Made by a program: the position numbers and the translations under genes. The notes beneath the pieces were generated by a model. It made no database searches. It saw only the letters and a program-made list of their open reading frames with translations, and was not told the DNA's origin. From Phycisphaerales bacterium (lineage in GTDB: Bacteria > Planctomycetota > Phycisphaerae > Phycisphaerales > SM1A02), in NCBI GenBank assembly GCA_029268515.1, contig JAQWNP010000006.1, forward strand, positions 124,001 to 188,000: a DNA stretch of 64,000 bases, read 5' to 3'. Positions 25,444-36,981 of the stretch are shown here, piece by piece; position 1 is the stretch's first letter; each line of letters opens with the position of its first letter.

Positions 25444-28400
25444 GTGCCCCCGCCTACGATCAATGACACGCTCGCTGCCAACCTTGCTTGTCTTGGTGAC
25501 CGGAATGCCGACATCGCCAAGGCTATTGCACAGTCGCCTCCTTGTGAACACCTCGTCTTTGATGAATCTAAACAAGGCGATTTAACGGCCACGCGACAGG
25601 GACACCTTCTTGCCAGTCAACATCATCCAGTCAAGGAAGGGACCCAGTTCGTTGAAGATGTTGATTTAGCGGAACACGCCGCCTTCGTCATATGTGGTTT
25701 TGGATTGGGATACCATGTCCAAGCGCTCGCAAAACGACTTGGTCGAAAAGGTCTCATTATTGTATTTGAAAATGACCTTTCACTCTTGAGGGATGTCTTC
25801 TCTCGAATTGATCATTCTCAATGGCTTAAAGATTCACTCGTACTATTTGCCAACAATGCAAAAGATCGCGGCGAACTAGGCCGCCTTTTACATGGTGCTG
25901 ATGGCATACTCGGACAAGGCGTGAATTTTATTGAGCACCCCTCAAGTCGTGCCCATCTTGGCACTGACACACTCCACTTCACTTCGATGATGACACAATA
26001 TATTGGCACTGTTCGAACCACCCTTATGACCACGATGGTTAAAAGTGTTGATACAACCAGAAACCTACTTGGCAACATTGCTTGTTATGCCAATGCAAAC
26101 AGTATCGAAGATCTTGCTGATGTAGCCAACGGAACCCTGGGCATTGTCGTATCTGCTGGCCCCAGCCTTCGCAAAAATATTGAGCTCTTACAAAACAAAG
26201 AGGTGCGCAGCCGTTTGGTCATCACAGCAGTCCAAACAGCGCTCAAGCCGTTACTCACTGCTGGTATCCGACCTGATTTTGTCACTGCACTGGATTACCA
26301 TGAAATCTCCCGTCGGTTTTACGAAGATCTGCCTGCAGAGGACCTCGAGGATGTCACGCTCATCATTGATCCAAAAGTGCATCCCGGTGTAGCCGAGGCT
26401 TATCCAGGTCCAATCACATCACTCAAGAGCAACTTCCTTGAAGCAATCCTTCAAGAAGACGCACCAGGGCACCGCTCTTTGCCAGCAAGTGCGACGGTTG
26501 CACATCTGGCTTTTCTTGTAACCAAGTTTCTTGGATGTAATCCAATTGCGATGATTGGGCAGGATTTGGGATTTACGGATGGGCTCTACTACGCACCCGG
26601 TACTGCGATACATGATGTGTGGGCACCTGAGCTCAACACGTTCAACACCATTGAAATGATGGAGTGGGAGCGAATTGCCCGTCATCGCCAACACCTCAGC
26701 CAGATACCAAGTATCGATGGAGGCTCGCTTTACACAGATGGCCAAATGCTGGCCTACTTACATCAATTTGAACGGCTTTTCGAGGATGCAGAGCGCCAAG
26801 GCATTACCGTTATTGATGCAACTGAAGGTGGTGCACTCAAACAACACACAACCATCAAGCCACTGCAACAGGTTTTAGATGAACACGCCAATCTCGATCA
26901 TCCACCACGACCAAAGCCAACGCCTGTATTGCAGCCCATTGACAACGCCAAAATAGTTGACCGACTCAAGTCACTCAGCGTCGATCTTATAACAATACGA
27001 GATACCGCAGATTCAACTCACACACTCGTTGAACAAATGCTTAACGATCAAGATGACTCCGCGCGTATGAAAGTGCATTTCTCACAACTCAACAAACTTC
27101 GCAAGACAATTGAGACACAAAAGCATGCTTTCGATCTACTCAGCCACCTTAATCAGTTAGGTGCGATGCAGCGCATGCGCGCAGATCGAAAAATTTCGCT
27201 TATGGAACAAAGCTCGCCATTACAATGCCAGCGAGCTCAGCTACTACGAGACCAGGCTAACGTCGCGTTGCTTCGTGAAGCTGCCCAGACACTCTGGACA
27301 TTTATACAAAATACAATCGCTTGTATTAAGAGTGATCTGCCCTATACAGACAATGCTTGCCCAGCCATGCAGACCAACAATACCGAGGACACTGACCACA
27401 CTTCTGTGGCAGCGCTAATACCAATCATAGATCAGGCAGATCTTGACCAGGCGATTAACGGCCAACCCGTACTTCAATTGACACTGGAACGCTTGGGACG
27501 TTCAAGCGAGCTTGATAAAATTATTGTGATCTCTAATCCCGGCTTGCCTATTCATGAAACCATTTCAACTCAGAACATTGACGTTCCAGTTGTGGTTGAA
27601 CATGTCACAACCCCAATGCAAATCGATGCGGGCACTAAGTCAGCTCGTGTCTTTGCCAACTGGTGCTGGCGAGGCGGGCTTGGTGGAAATACCATCTACG
27701 ACGAACTATTGCATGTCGATGCGATGTCCATGACACTGAAGAAACATGCTCTTCATGCTGGCGTTTTGGTGAATTACAGTTGGCCACTTGTAGACGTATC
27801 AAAGACATCTGGGATTGATGCTGTCGTGAACCGCTTTCGATCCAATGCTACAGAAAATCCTTTGGTCTTTACACAAGCACCTCCTGGCCTTGGGAATGCG
27901 CTTATCACAACTCATTTGTTAGACCAATATGCCAATCGTACGGGGGTTGGAATTGGCTCACTATTAGCGTATCGGCCAGCTGCTCCTCGACATGATCCAA
28001 TTACTTCAGCAGCAAACGTACAAATAGATCACCGTCTCAGGCGCCCATTGCTTCGCGCTAGTTATGACACGGCACGAGGCAAAGCACTTATTGAACATGC
28101 ACTATCACAACCGATCGATATTGATGATCCACTTCAAGTCGTAACAGCACTCACTGAGGCAGATCAGATGGTCGTTCACTGTCAGCCACAGCATGTCATT
28201 CTTGAGCTCACGACGCGCCGAGCTACTCAGATTCCGCATGATCCTGATACTTCTGCACTTCAACTCCAGCCAGATCTCACACTGGCTCTCGCTGAGCGGA
28301 TTTTTGCTCAATTGGAGTCACCAGCTGATACTCAACTGACACTTGATGGGCGGGGCGACCCTCTCTTATTCGAAGATCTTGAAGCAGTCATTGCCATGGC

Positions 28401-28962
28401 TGTTGCGGCCGGTGTTGGTGGCATTCATATATGCACTGATCTACTCGATCCACCAGGCGCATCCAAGCGGCTACTCGCAGCTGATGTCGATGTCATTTCT
28501 ATCAATCTCAATGCCAACACAAAAGTTGGTTACCGGAAAGCAATGGGTGTTGATCGTTTTGAAGAAGTGCTCGCCAATATTGATGAGCTTCTTTCTGGCC
28601 AAACATCGGTGGGACGGTGGCCAACACCTTGGGTCGTACCACGAATACGCCGCGATTCGTTCACTGTAGATCACATTGACGCTTTTTACGATACATGGAT
28701 GACCCGATGTGGTGCCGCAATCATCGATCCAACCCCAACTCAGGTGAAAGATACTGCTCGAGTTCTTCTCACAACAACCCCCCCGCCATCCGTTCTCACT
28801 CATCGCGCTAAGCGAGAGATGACCATTCTCTGCGATGGGAGTGCTTATAAACGCGATGCAGCTGGCCAACTGCACTGCCTCGGATCAATTTTGACGGACT
28901 CACTGGCTTGGCTGCACCAACTGAATTCCATCAAGACTGATTCTAAACAGACCGTGTGGTAA
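25444..28962 (+). CDS. DUF115 (MAF/6-hydroxymethylpterin pyrophosphokinase-like) protein with two extra degenerate domains
   Basis: The GTG start gives 1172 residues. The N-terminal ~600 residues match the DUF115 / motility-associated factor family, with VICGFGLGYHVQALAKRLG, IVVSAGPSLRKNIELL, DFVTALDYHEI and MIGQDLGFTDGLYY. Members in flagellated bacteria transfer nonulosonic acids onto flagellin. From about residue 654 a segment (VAALIPIIDQADLD, NGQPVLQLTLERLGR, then RGGLGGNTIYDELLH) resembles SpsF/NeuA-type nucleotidyltransferases without their RxxSxRLPxK loop. From about residue 905 the pattern of a radical-SAM/SPASM protein appears (HVILELTTRRATQIPH, LTLDGRGDPLLFEDLE, GGIHICTDL), but no CxxxCxxC remains. 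It directly precedes neuA (9-base gap). Confidence 0.8.
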   Translation: MPPPTINDTLAANLACLGDRNADIAKAIAQSPPCEHLVFDESKQGDLTATRQGHLLASQHHPVKEGTQFVEDVDLAEHAAFVICGFGLGYHVQALAKRLGRKGLIIVFENDLSLLRDVFSRIDHSQWLKDSLVLFANNAKDRGELGRLLHGADGILGQGVNFIEHPSSRAHLGTDTLHFTSMMTQYIGTVRTTLMTTMVKSVDTTRNLLGNIACYANANSIEDLADVANGTLGIVVSAGPSLRKNIELLQNKEVRSRLVITAVQTALKPLLTAGIRPDFVTALDYHEISRRFYEDLPAEDLEDVTLIIDPKVHPGVAEAYPGPITSLKSNFLEAILQEDAPGHRSLPASATVAHLAFLVTKFLGCNPIAMIGQDLGFTDGLYYAPGTAIHDVWAPELNTFNTIEMMEWERIARHRQHLSQIPSIDGGSLYTDGQMLAYLHQFERLFEDAERQGITVIDATEGGALKQHTTIKPLQQVLDEHANLDHPPRPKPTPVLQPIDNAKIVDRLKSLSVDLITIRDTADSTHTLVEQMLNDQDDSARMKVHFSQLNKLRKTIETQKHAFDLLSHLNQLGAMQRMRADRKISLMEQSSPLQCQRAQLLRDQANVALLREAAQTLWTFIQNTIACIKSDLPYTDNACPAMQTNNTEDTDHTSVAALIPIIDQADLDQAINGQPVLQLTLERLGRSSELDKIIVISNPGLPIHETISTQNIDVPVVVEHVTTPMQIDAGTKSARVFANWCWRGGLGGNTIYDELLHVDAMSMTLKKHALHAGVLVNYSWPLVDVSKTSGIDAVVNRFRSNATENPLVFTQAPPGLGNALITTHLLDQYANRTGVGIGSLLAYRPAAPRHDPITSAANVQIDHRLRRPLLRASYDTARGKALIEHALSQPIDIDDPLQVVTALTEADQMVVHCQPQHVILELTTRRATQIPHDPDTSALQLQPDLTLALAERIFAQLESPADTQLTLDGRGDPLLFEDLEAVIAMAVAAGVGGIHICTDLLDPPGASKRLLAADVDVISINLNANTKVGYRKAMGVDRFEEVLANIDELLSGQTSVGRWPTPWVVPRIRRDSFTVDHIDAFYDTWMTRCGAAIIDPTPTQVKDTARVLLTTTPPPSVLTHRAKREMTILCDGSAYKRDAAGQLHCLGSILTDSLAWLHQLNSIKTDSKQTVW

Positions 28963-28971
28963 AATCTGATC

Positions 28972-29703
28972 ATGGATGAGAAAGATAGTGAGATTCTGGC
29001 AGTCATCATCGGGCGATCTGGCAGTAAGGGTGTTGCTTCTAAAAACACTCGCCTTGTCGCCGGCCTCCCCATGATTACACATACCATTGTCGATGCCCAA
29101 CAAGCGCGACATATTGATCGCGTTATTGTCTCTACGGATGGCCCAGACATTGCAAGTGCTGCCAGAGATATGGGGATTGAAGTTATCACTCGACCCGCTG
29201 ACCTCGCCACTGATGTGGCGACCGTCGCTGATACTGTTCGGCATGCCGTACAAGCCTCTGGACAAATGAGCCAGATCATCGTCATTTTGTACGCTAATGT
29301 GCCAGTGCGTCCAGATGATCTTATAGATCGAGCGGTGCACACACTCATTAACAGCGGCGCCGATTCAGTGCAGTCATACTCCGATGTTGGCAAGCATCAT
29401 CCTTGGTGGATGGTTCAGCTAGACAGCGAAGGGCGCGTACAGGTCGAGTCCACAAAACCAATTGATAGACGACAAGACCTTCCACCACGTTTTCTACCTG
29501 ATGGTGGTGTCATCGTTGTTACCAGACACAGCCTAATGACCCCAAAAAACGATCATCCGCATGCCTTTCTTGGGAATGATCGCCGTGGCATTATCTCACC
29601 ACCTTCTTCGGTCTTAGATGTCGATAATGAAATTGATCTCGCTGTTGCAGAGGCGCTCCTTGCTCGCAAGCCACACAAAGACACTACTGAGGCGCTCTCG
29701 TGA
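28972..29703 (+). CDS. neuA: Acylneuraminate cytidylyltransferase-like (CMP-nonulosonate synthetase)
   Basis: This enzyme activates a nine-carbon acid such as sialic, legionaminic or pseudaminic acid with CTP. The 243 residues begin AVIIGRSGSKGVASKNTRLV, the family's P-loop-like site in place of ARGGSKGIPGKN. It then shows VDAQQARHIDRVIVSTDG and a C-terminal DVDNEIDLAVAEALL, which matches the conserved D-x-D-x-x-x-D metal region. It is coupled to neuB: the neuA stop codon overlaps the neuB start. Confidence 0.88.
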   Translation: MDEKDSEILAVIIGRSGSKGVASKNTRLVAGLPMITHTIVDAQQARHIDRVIVSTDGPDIASAARDMGIEVITRPADLATDVATVADTVRHAVQASGQMSQIIVILYANVPVRPDDLIDRAVHTLINSGADSVQSYSDVGKHHPWWMVQLDSEGRVQVESTKPIDRRQDLPPRFLPDGGVIVVTRHSLMTPKNDHPHAFLGNDRRGIISPPSSVLDVDNEIDLAVAEALLARKPHKDTTEALS

Positions 29704-30725
29704 AAATAGCTGATCGCACTATTGATCGTGACAGCAAGCCTTACATCATTGCTGAAATAGGCGTCAATCATGATGGCTGTTTGGAAGTTGCCCAAACACT
29801 CATAGAGAAAGCCGCACTTGCTGGCGCAGATGCCGTTAAGTTCCAAATCTTCGATGCTCAAACATTACTTTCATCAGCCGCGGGGTTAACAGAGGGGCAG
29901 ATTCAAAGTGGAGAGCAAAATGCTCAAGAGATGTTACAACGACTCTCGCTTTCTTTTTCTGATCTTGATAAGGCAATTCAAACCGCACATGATCTCAACG
30001 TACATGCCATTGCCTCAGTTTTTTCAATGCAACTCGTTGATCTTTCTGCGCAACAAAATTGGGATGCCTTCAAGATTGCATCACCAGATCTCATCAACCA
30101 CCCGCTGATCACTTCACTGACTCTCACCGGACGTCCTTTGTTTGTCAGCACTGGCGCATCAACGATGAAAGAGGTCCAAGCAGCTGCAAAGTTGATTGAT
30201 ATGCATCCTTACATTTTCATGCACTGCGTGAGCGCCTATCCCACACCTGACGAGCAAGCGCACTTGGGCGGCATCATCGCACTCGCTGAATACAATGATC
30301 AAGCCATTGGATATTCTGACCACACCACCAGCGTTGATACTGGTGGGTTAGCAATTGCGGCTGGCGCCTCAGTTCTCGAAAAGCACTTGACGCACGACCG
30401 ACTCGCTGATGGACCAGATCATGCGATGAGCCTCGATTCATCCGCGTTACAAACGTACGTCTCTTTAGCACACAGAGCATATGACATGCTCGGCAATCGC
30501 ATTAAAGAACCAGGGACTGTTGAGCTGGAGGTTCGCTCCCTTACTCGGCAATCATTAACATCAACCAGATCACTTTTGCAAGGAACCATCCTTCAAGCCG
30601 ATGATGTCACACTCAAGCGGCCAGGAACTGGATTGCCACCTTCGGCGCTCAATCAAACAATTGGACGCCAACTCGCTGTCGATCTAAAGGCAGATGTCCC
30701 TATACAGGCGAGCGATCTCGCATGA
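29700..30725 (+). CDS. neuB: N-acetylneuraminate synthase-like nonulosonate synthase
   Basis: NeuB condenses phosphoenolpyruvate with a six-carbon amino sugar to form the nine-carbon acid. The 341 residues begin at a GTG overlapping the neuA stop. They contain PYIIAEIGVNHDGCLEVAQT, GADAVKFQIF, ASPDLINHPLIT and IGYSDHTTSVDTGGLAIAAG, followed by EKHLTHDRLADGPDHAMS, all family motifs of the TIM barrel. The last 60 residues form the SAF antifreeze-like substrate domain (SLLQGTILQADDVTLKRPGTG). The exact sugar is not fixed by sequence. Confidence 0.92.
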   Translation: MKIADRTIDRDSKPYIIAEIGVNHDGCLEVAQTLIEKAALAGADAVKFQIFDAQTLLSSAAGLTEGQIQSGEQNAQEMLQRLSLSFSDLDKAIQTAHDLNVHAIASVFSMQLVDLSAQQNWDAFKIASPDLINHPLITSLTLTGRPLFVSTGASTMKEVQAAAKLIDMHPYIFMHCVSAYPTPDEQAHLGGIIALAEYNDQAIGYSDHTTSVDTGGLAIAAGASVLEKHLTHDRLADGPDHAMSLDSSALQTYVSLAHRAYDMLGNRIKEPGTVELEVRSLTRQSLTSTRSLLQGTILQADDVTLKRPGTGLPPSALNQTIGRQLAVDLKADVPIQASDLA

Positions 30726-31834
30726 GTACAAAACGATCGATTGTAGTGGTGACAGGCAGTCGAGCTGACTTTGCATTACTTCGTCCAGTCATGCATGCCA
30801 TCAAAGATCACCAAGACTTATCGCTGCATGTCTTTGTTGTTGGTTCCCATTTGCTTGGGTCAAAACCAACGCTCAAAGAAGTTGAGGCCTGCTTCGATGT
30901 AGAACAGACCATCGAGATGCAAAAACCTGGTCCTGCGAACCGATTTCGAGATGCGGAAGCACTCGGCCGCGGCATCACCCAACTTGCCCGCGCCTTCCAT
31001 CATTCATGCCCAGAGGTCGTCGTGGTGCTTGGCGATCGAATCGAAGCATTCGCAGCTGCCAGCAGTGCGGCCATCGCTGGCATTCGAGTCGCACACCTGC
31101 ATGGTGGCGACCGTGCTGAGGGCGTTGCAGATGAGTCGATGCGTCATGCCATTTCAAAACTCGCTCATATTCACCTGACCGCTACCAAAAAATCTGCTCA
31201 GCGATTACAAGCCATGGGTGAAGATACAGATCGTATTCATGTGATTGGCTCACCGGCTATTGATGATCTACAGCATTTTCCCGCACTTAGTGATGATGAC
31301 TTTGAACGGATAGGTGCACCAGAATTAATTTTTCTTTATCACCCAACGGGCCAGCCAGATTCGACTGAACGTGCCCGCGCCGCCTCAATACTCCAGACTG
31401 CAATGCGACATGGGCGAGTTTTGGCACTAGAGCCAAATTATGATGCCGGCCGTGATGGTGTCATGCAGGCTGCAACAGATTCGGACTGTCGGCTCATTGC
31501 CCATCTGCCTCGCCACGAATTCGTAGGGCTACTCAAGCGTGCACGTTGTCTCATCGGAAACTCGAGCGCCGGACTCATTGAATGCGCGGCCCTGGGTGTT
31601 TCCTGCATTAACGTAGGCCAACGTCAAAGTGGCCGAGAACGATCAACGAATGTAATCGATCTACCGGAAGCCGATGACGCAATGATGGATGCAGCCTTGC
31701 ATTCTGTGAAGCAGGGTCCAACAAACAACCCAGAGCACCCTTTCGGGGCTGGCGAGGCTGGTAAACAGGCGGCTTCCATCTTGGCTTCATTTGATCTCAT
31801 TAAGCACGCAGTCACAAAACGAAACACCTATTGA
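30722..31834 (+). CDS. neuC: UDP-GlcNAc 2-epimerase, hydrolysing, NeuC-like
   Basis: NeuC makes the free six-carbon sugar (ManNAc or a di-N-acetyl analogue) that NeuB uses. The 370 residues start with VVVTGSRADFALLRPVM, as in the hydrolysing branch. They then show VVLGDRIEAFAAASSAAIAG, HLHGGDRAEGVADESMRHAI and RCLIGNSSAGLIECAALGV. It begins inside the neuB stop (ATGA overlap), completing the neuA-neuB-neuC unit. The presence of a NeuC-type rather than a PseB/PseC-type enzyme favours sialic or legionaminic acid over pseudaminic acid. Confidence 0.92.
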   Translation: MSTKRSIVVVTGSRADFALLRPVMHAIKDHQDLSLHVFVVGSHLLGSKPTLKEVEACFDVEQTIEMQKPGPANRFRDAEALGRGITQLARAFHHSCPEVVVVLGDRIEAFAAASSAAIAGIRVAHLHGGDRAEGVADESMRHAISKLAHIHLTATKKSAQRLQAMGEDTDRIHVIGSPAIDDLQHFPALSDDDFERIGAPELIFLYHPTGQPDSTERARAASILQTAMRHGRVLALEPNYDAGRDGVMQAATDSDCRLIAHLPRHEFVGLLKRARCLIGNSSAGLIECAALGVSCINVGQRQSGRERSTNVIDLPEADDAMMDAALHSVKQGPTNNPEHPFGAGEAGKQAASILASFDLIKHAVTKRNTY

Positions 31835-31851
31835 CTCTGCTTTGATGGTTA

Positions 31852-32619
31852 ATGATTGAATTGAAACAATTGCATAAATCAGTGGTTGCCAGGGGCAATA
31901 ACCGGTCTATTATTCTGATAGTGACTAAGTCCATCAACATTAATTTCTCGCAGGGCTTCCCCGTGTTCCCACTCCCGGGCACGATTTTGCTGCCACATGC
32001 GATACAGCATTTGCATGTATCAGAACCCGCCCACTGTGACCTGATTGATTCCTGTTTCGAAACTGATGGGCAACTTGCTATCGCGTGTTTTTCGCCCGAT
32101 CCCATTTCGATGTATGCAGAGACACCCAACATTCGACCAGCAGTCTGTATTGGGCAGATTATTCAACATCAAACAACAGACGAGGGAACGAGAGATGTTT
32201 TGCTTCATGGCATATGTCGCGCTCAGATCAATACCTTAATGGAGCCTAGTGCAAACCGTACCTTCTGCACTGCCGACCTTTCACCACTCGAAGAAATTGA
32301 CAGCTTCCCCTCTCCGATGAGCGACGTGCGAGATCGGCTTCGCGAACTCCTCACAAGACATGGCCTGAGCCAACTAAAAAGTACGCAAGCTATTGTCGAT
32401 TGGTTTGATAAAGAAGAGGTTACAACGCATGCGTTGCTTGAGCTGATTGGTTTTTCAATGATTCGTGACTTGGAAGTGCGATACGAGCTACTCGCAGAGG
32501 CCTCTCCGAAGCGCCGCGCCAATTTGATTTCAACAGAACTGTTACATCTCGATCAGCTCATCGCCGGCGCCCTTAATCAGCCATGGAAACAGTGGCCTAA
32601 GGGAATTTCCTGGAACTAA
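31852..32619 (+). CDS. Lon protease N-terminal-domain protein (LON substrate-binding domain only)
   Basis: This 255-residue protein begins FPVFPLPGTILLPH at about residue 36, the hallmark of the Lon N-terminal substrate-recognition domain. It continues LIDSCFETDGQLAIACF, ...RPAVCIGQIIQHQTT, DVLLHGICRAQI, as in stand-alone proteins of that family. There is no ATPase or protease domain. The first 35 residues precede the domain and may be excess if a downstream start is used. It lies 17 bases after neuC on the same strand, perhaps in the same transcript. A convergent amidase follows; between the stops, GCTTA-CGAA-TAAGC is a weak hairpin. Confidence 0.85.
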   Translation: MIELKQLHKSVVARGNNRSIILIVTKSININFSQGFPVFPLPGTILLPHAIQHLHVSEPAHCDLIDSCFETDGQLAIACFSPDPISMYAETPNIRPAVCIGQIIQHQTTDEGTRDVLLHGICRAQINTLMEPSANRTFCTADLSPLEEIDSFPSPMSDVRDRLRELLTRHGLSQLKSTQAIVDWFDKEEVTTHALLELIGFSMIRDLEVRYELLAEASPKRRANLISTELLHLDQLIAGALNQPWKQWPKGISWN

Positions 32620-32673
32620 GGCGACAATACACGACAACGGAATTTACGATTGGGCTTACGAATAAGCTATTTA

Positions 32674-33399
32674 TCAACTGCGCATCGAACTCATACAAGC
32701 TTGCAAAGAAGTACCGGGGCAACGTGTTGCAGCCCACTCTTGATGTGTCCGAACCTGCACCATCGACATTCGATAGTTTCTCAATATCTCGCCTAAGAAC
32801 TGGCTAAGCCTTGCTCTCTGCGCTGAGTTAACCTGCTGTAAGTCATAGTTACCTAAAACAACAATTCCAATATTCCCAGGATTGTGGTTCTTCACATGCG
32901 CGCCCTGATAAGAAAGTGGGCGACAAGACCAAACACGACCAGCGGGATCAATGGCAAAGTGATATCCAATATCACCCCAGCCACGGCCTCGGTGGGCACG
33001 CCGAATGGTCTCTAGTCTACTTTGTGCACTGGCCGAATCGGAGGCATGAAATGCATCCATGCCATCATGATGAATGGTCACATACCTTGGAGGCGTCATG
33101 TTATTCATAAGACCCGGGACCGGATTCCCTTTGGCCCAATGCCCACGATTGATCATGCCATTAACACGGCCACTTGCCAGATTGGATTTGGCAGGCTGCG
33201 CCGGGCGTGGTTTATTTAATGCCCAGTCTGGCGAAGGTACTGCTTGAGCCAGTGGTTTACTCTTTGCGCAGCCAGCAAGTGTCGCCAAGCCAAGAAGTGC
33301 CACGAATGCGCGTCGAGAGGTCCCTGGTTGGAATCCTGGAAAATGCTCATTTCCCGTCGATGGATCCGAAAGACCCTTTGGCTGATCTGCATGTGGCAT
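32674..33399 (-). CDS. Peptidoglycan-recognition/N-acetylmuramoyl-L-alanine amidase, Tat-type lipoprotein
   Basis: This 241-residue protein begins with a soluble 25-residue lead, then TSRRAFVALLGLATLAGC, combining a twin-arginine Tat motif with a lipobox at Cys44. It is thus exported folded and lipid-anchored. The Amidase_2/PGRP domain from about residue 95 has YVTIHHDGMD (first Zn His pair), GDIGYHFAIDPAGRVW, and near the end VRTHQEWAATRCPG, with the second His and the Cys ligand. It should cleave the amide between muramic acid and the peptide stem during wall turnover. It is divergent from gyrB. Confidence 0.88.
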   Translation of the reverse strand: MPHADQPKGLSDPSTGNEHFPGFQPGTSRRAFVALLGLATLAGCAKSKPLAQAVPSPDWALNKPRPAQPAKSNLASGRVNGMINRGHWAKGNPVPGLMNNMTPPRYVTIHHDGMDAFHASDSASAQSRLETIRRAHRGRGWGDIGYHFAIDPAGRVWSCRPLSYQGAHVKNHNPGNIGIVVLGNYDLQQVNSAQRARLSQFLGEILRNYRMSMVQVRTHQEWAATRCPGTSLQACMSSMRS

Positions 33400-33476
33400 G
33401 TGGTACTCCGTTACGCTCCACTTCCTGGCCTTAAGGGCTCCTTAGGAGCCCTTTGTCAGAATATCCAGGTGATTGA

Positions 33477-36245
<2,769 letters not shown>

Positions 36246-36249
36246 TAAA

Positions 36250-36981
36250 TCATGCATGGAAACGTAGTAGAGCCGGATCATTGATACCGAGCTCTCTAAA
36301 ACCCTGTGCTCTCAAGAGACAAGCATCACAACTTCCGCAAGGCCGACCGTCTTTTTCTGGATCGTAGCAACTGATGGTGATTCCATAATCAACACCATGC
36401 TCAAGCCCCAAAGCGATGATTTCGCTCTTCTTAAGATCAAGTAACGGCGCATGAACTTGAATTGGCTTGCCACCTACGCCAGCTCTCGTTGCCACTGCTG
36501 CAAGTTCATTAAAAGCCTTAACAAAGGCTGGACGGCAATCTGGATAGCCCGAAAAGTCAATCGCATTGACACCTATGAATATATCGCTGGCACCCATTGT
36601 CTCGGCAAAGGCCATCGCAAGGCTCAGTAGCACTGTATTTCGAGCAGGGACATATGTCACTGGAATCGTGTCATCAATTTCATCTGTTGAATTGTGCTTA
36701 GGAACATCGATTGCCGCAGTTAATGCTGAACCACCAAAGCGGTCGAGCTCTACGCCAACACGAACAAGCTCTACAGCGCCCTGCTTATCTACAACGCGTG
36801 CCGCGGCTTCAAGTTCGATTTGATGTCGCTGGCCATATTCCACAGATAGCGCGTGGCATACGAACCCCATTTTCATCGCTATTGCAAGCACTGTTGCAGA
36901 ATCAAGCCCGCCAGAAAGCAGCACAACTGCATGCCGATTATTCGCTATTTCATCTTCACTGCTTGGAATAATATTATTCAT
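36250..36981 (-). CDS. queC: 7-cyano-7-deazaguanine synthase
   Basis: QueC converts 7-carboxy-7-deazaguanine to preQ0 for queuosine, using ATP and ammonia. From ATG 36981 it has 243 residues, with VVLLSGGLDSATVLA (PP-loop) and the C-terminal zinc site Cys205, 215, 218 and 221 (CYDPEKDGRPCGSCDAC). ATG 36981 overlaps the TGA of the upstream glycosyltransferase gene (ATGA), which supports this start over 37023. The 3' end converges on gyrB, four bases from its stop. Confidence 0.94.
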   Translation of the reverse strand: MNNIIPSSEDEIANNRHAVVLLSGGLDSATVLAIAMKMGFVCHALSVEYGQRHQIELEAAARVVDKQGAVELVRVGVELDRFGGSALTAAIDVPKHNSTDEIDDTIPVTYVPARNTVLLSLAMAFAETMGASDIFIGVNAIDFSGYPDCRPAFVKAFNELAAVATRAGVGGKPIQVHAPLLDLKKSEIIALGLEHGVDYGITISCYDPEKDGRPCGSCDACLLRAQGFRELGINDPALLRFHA

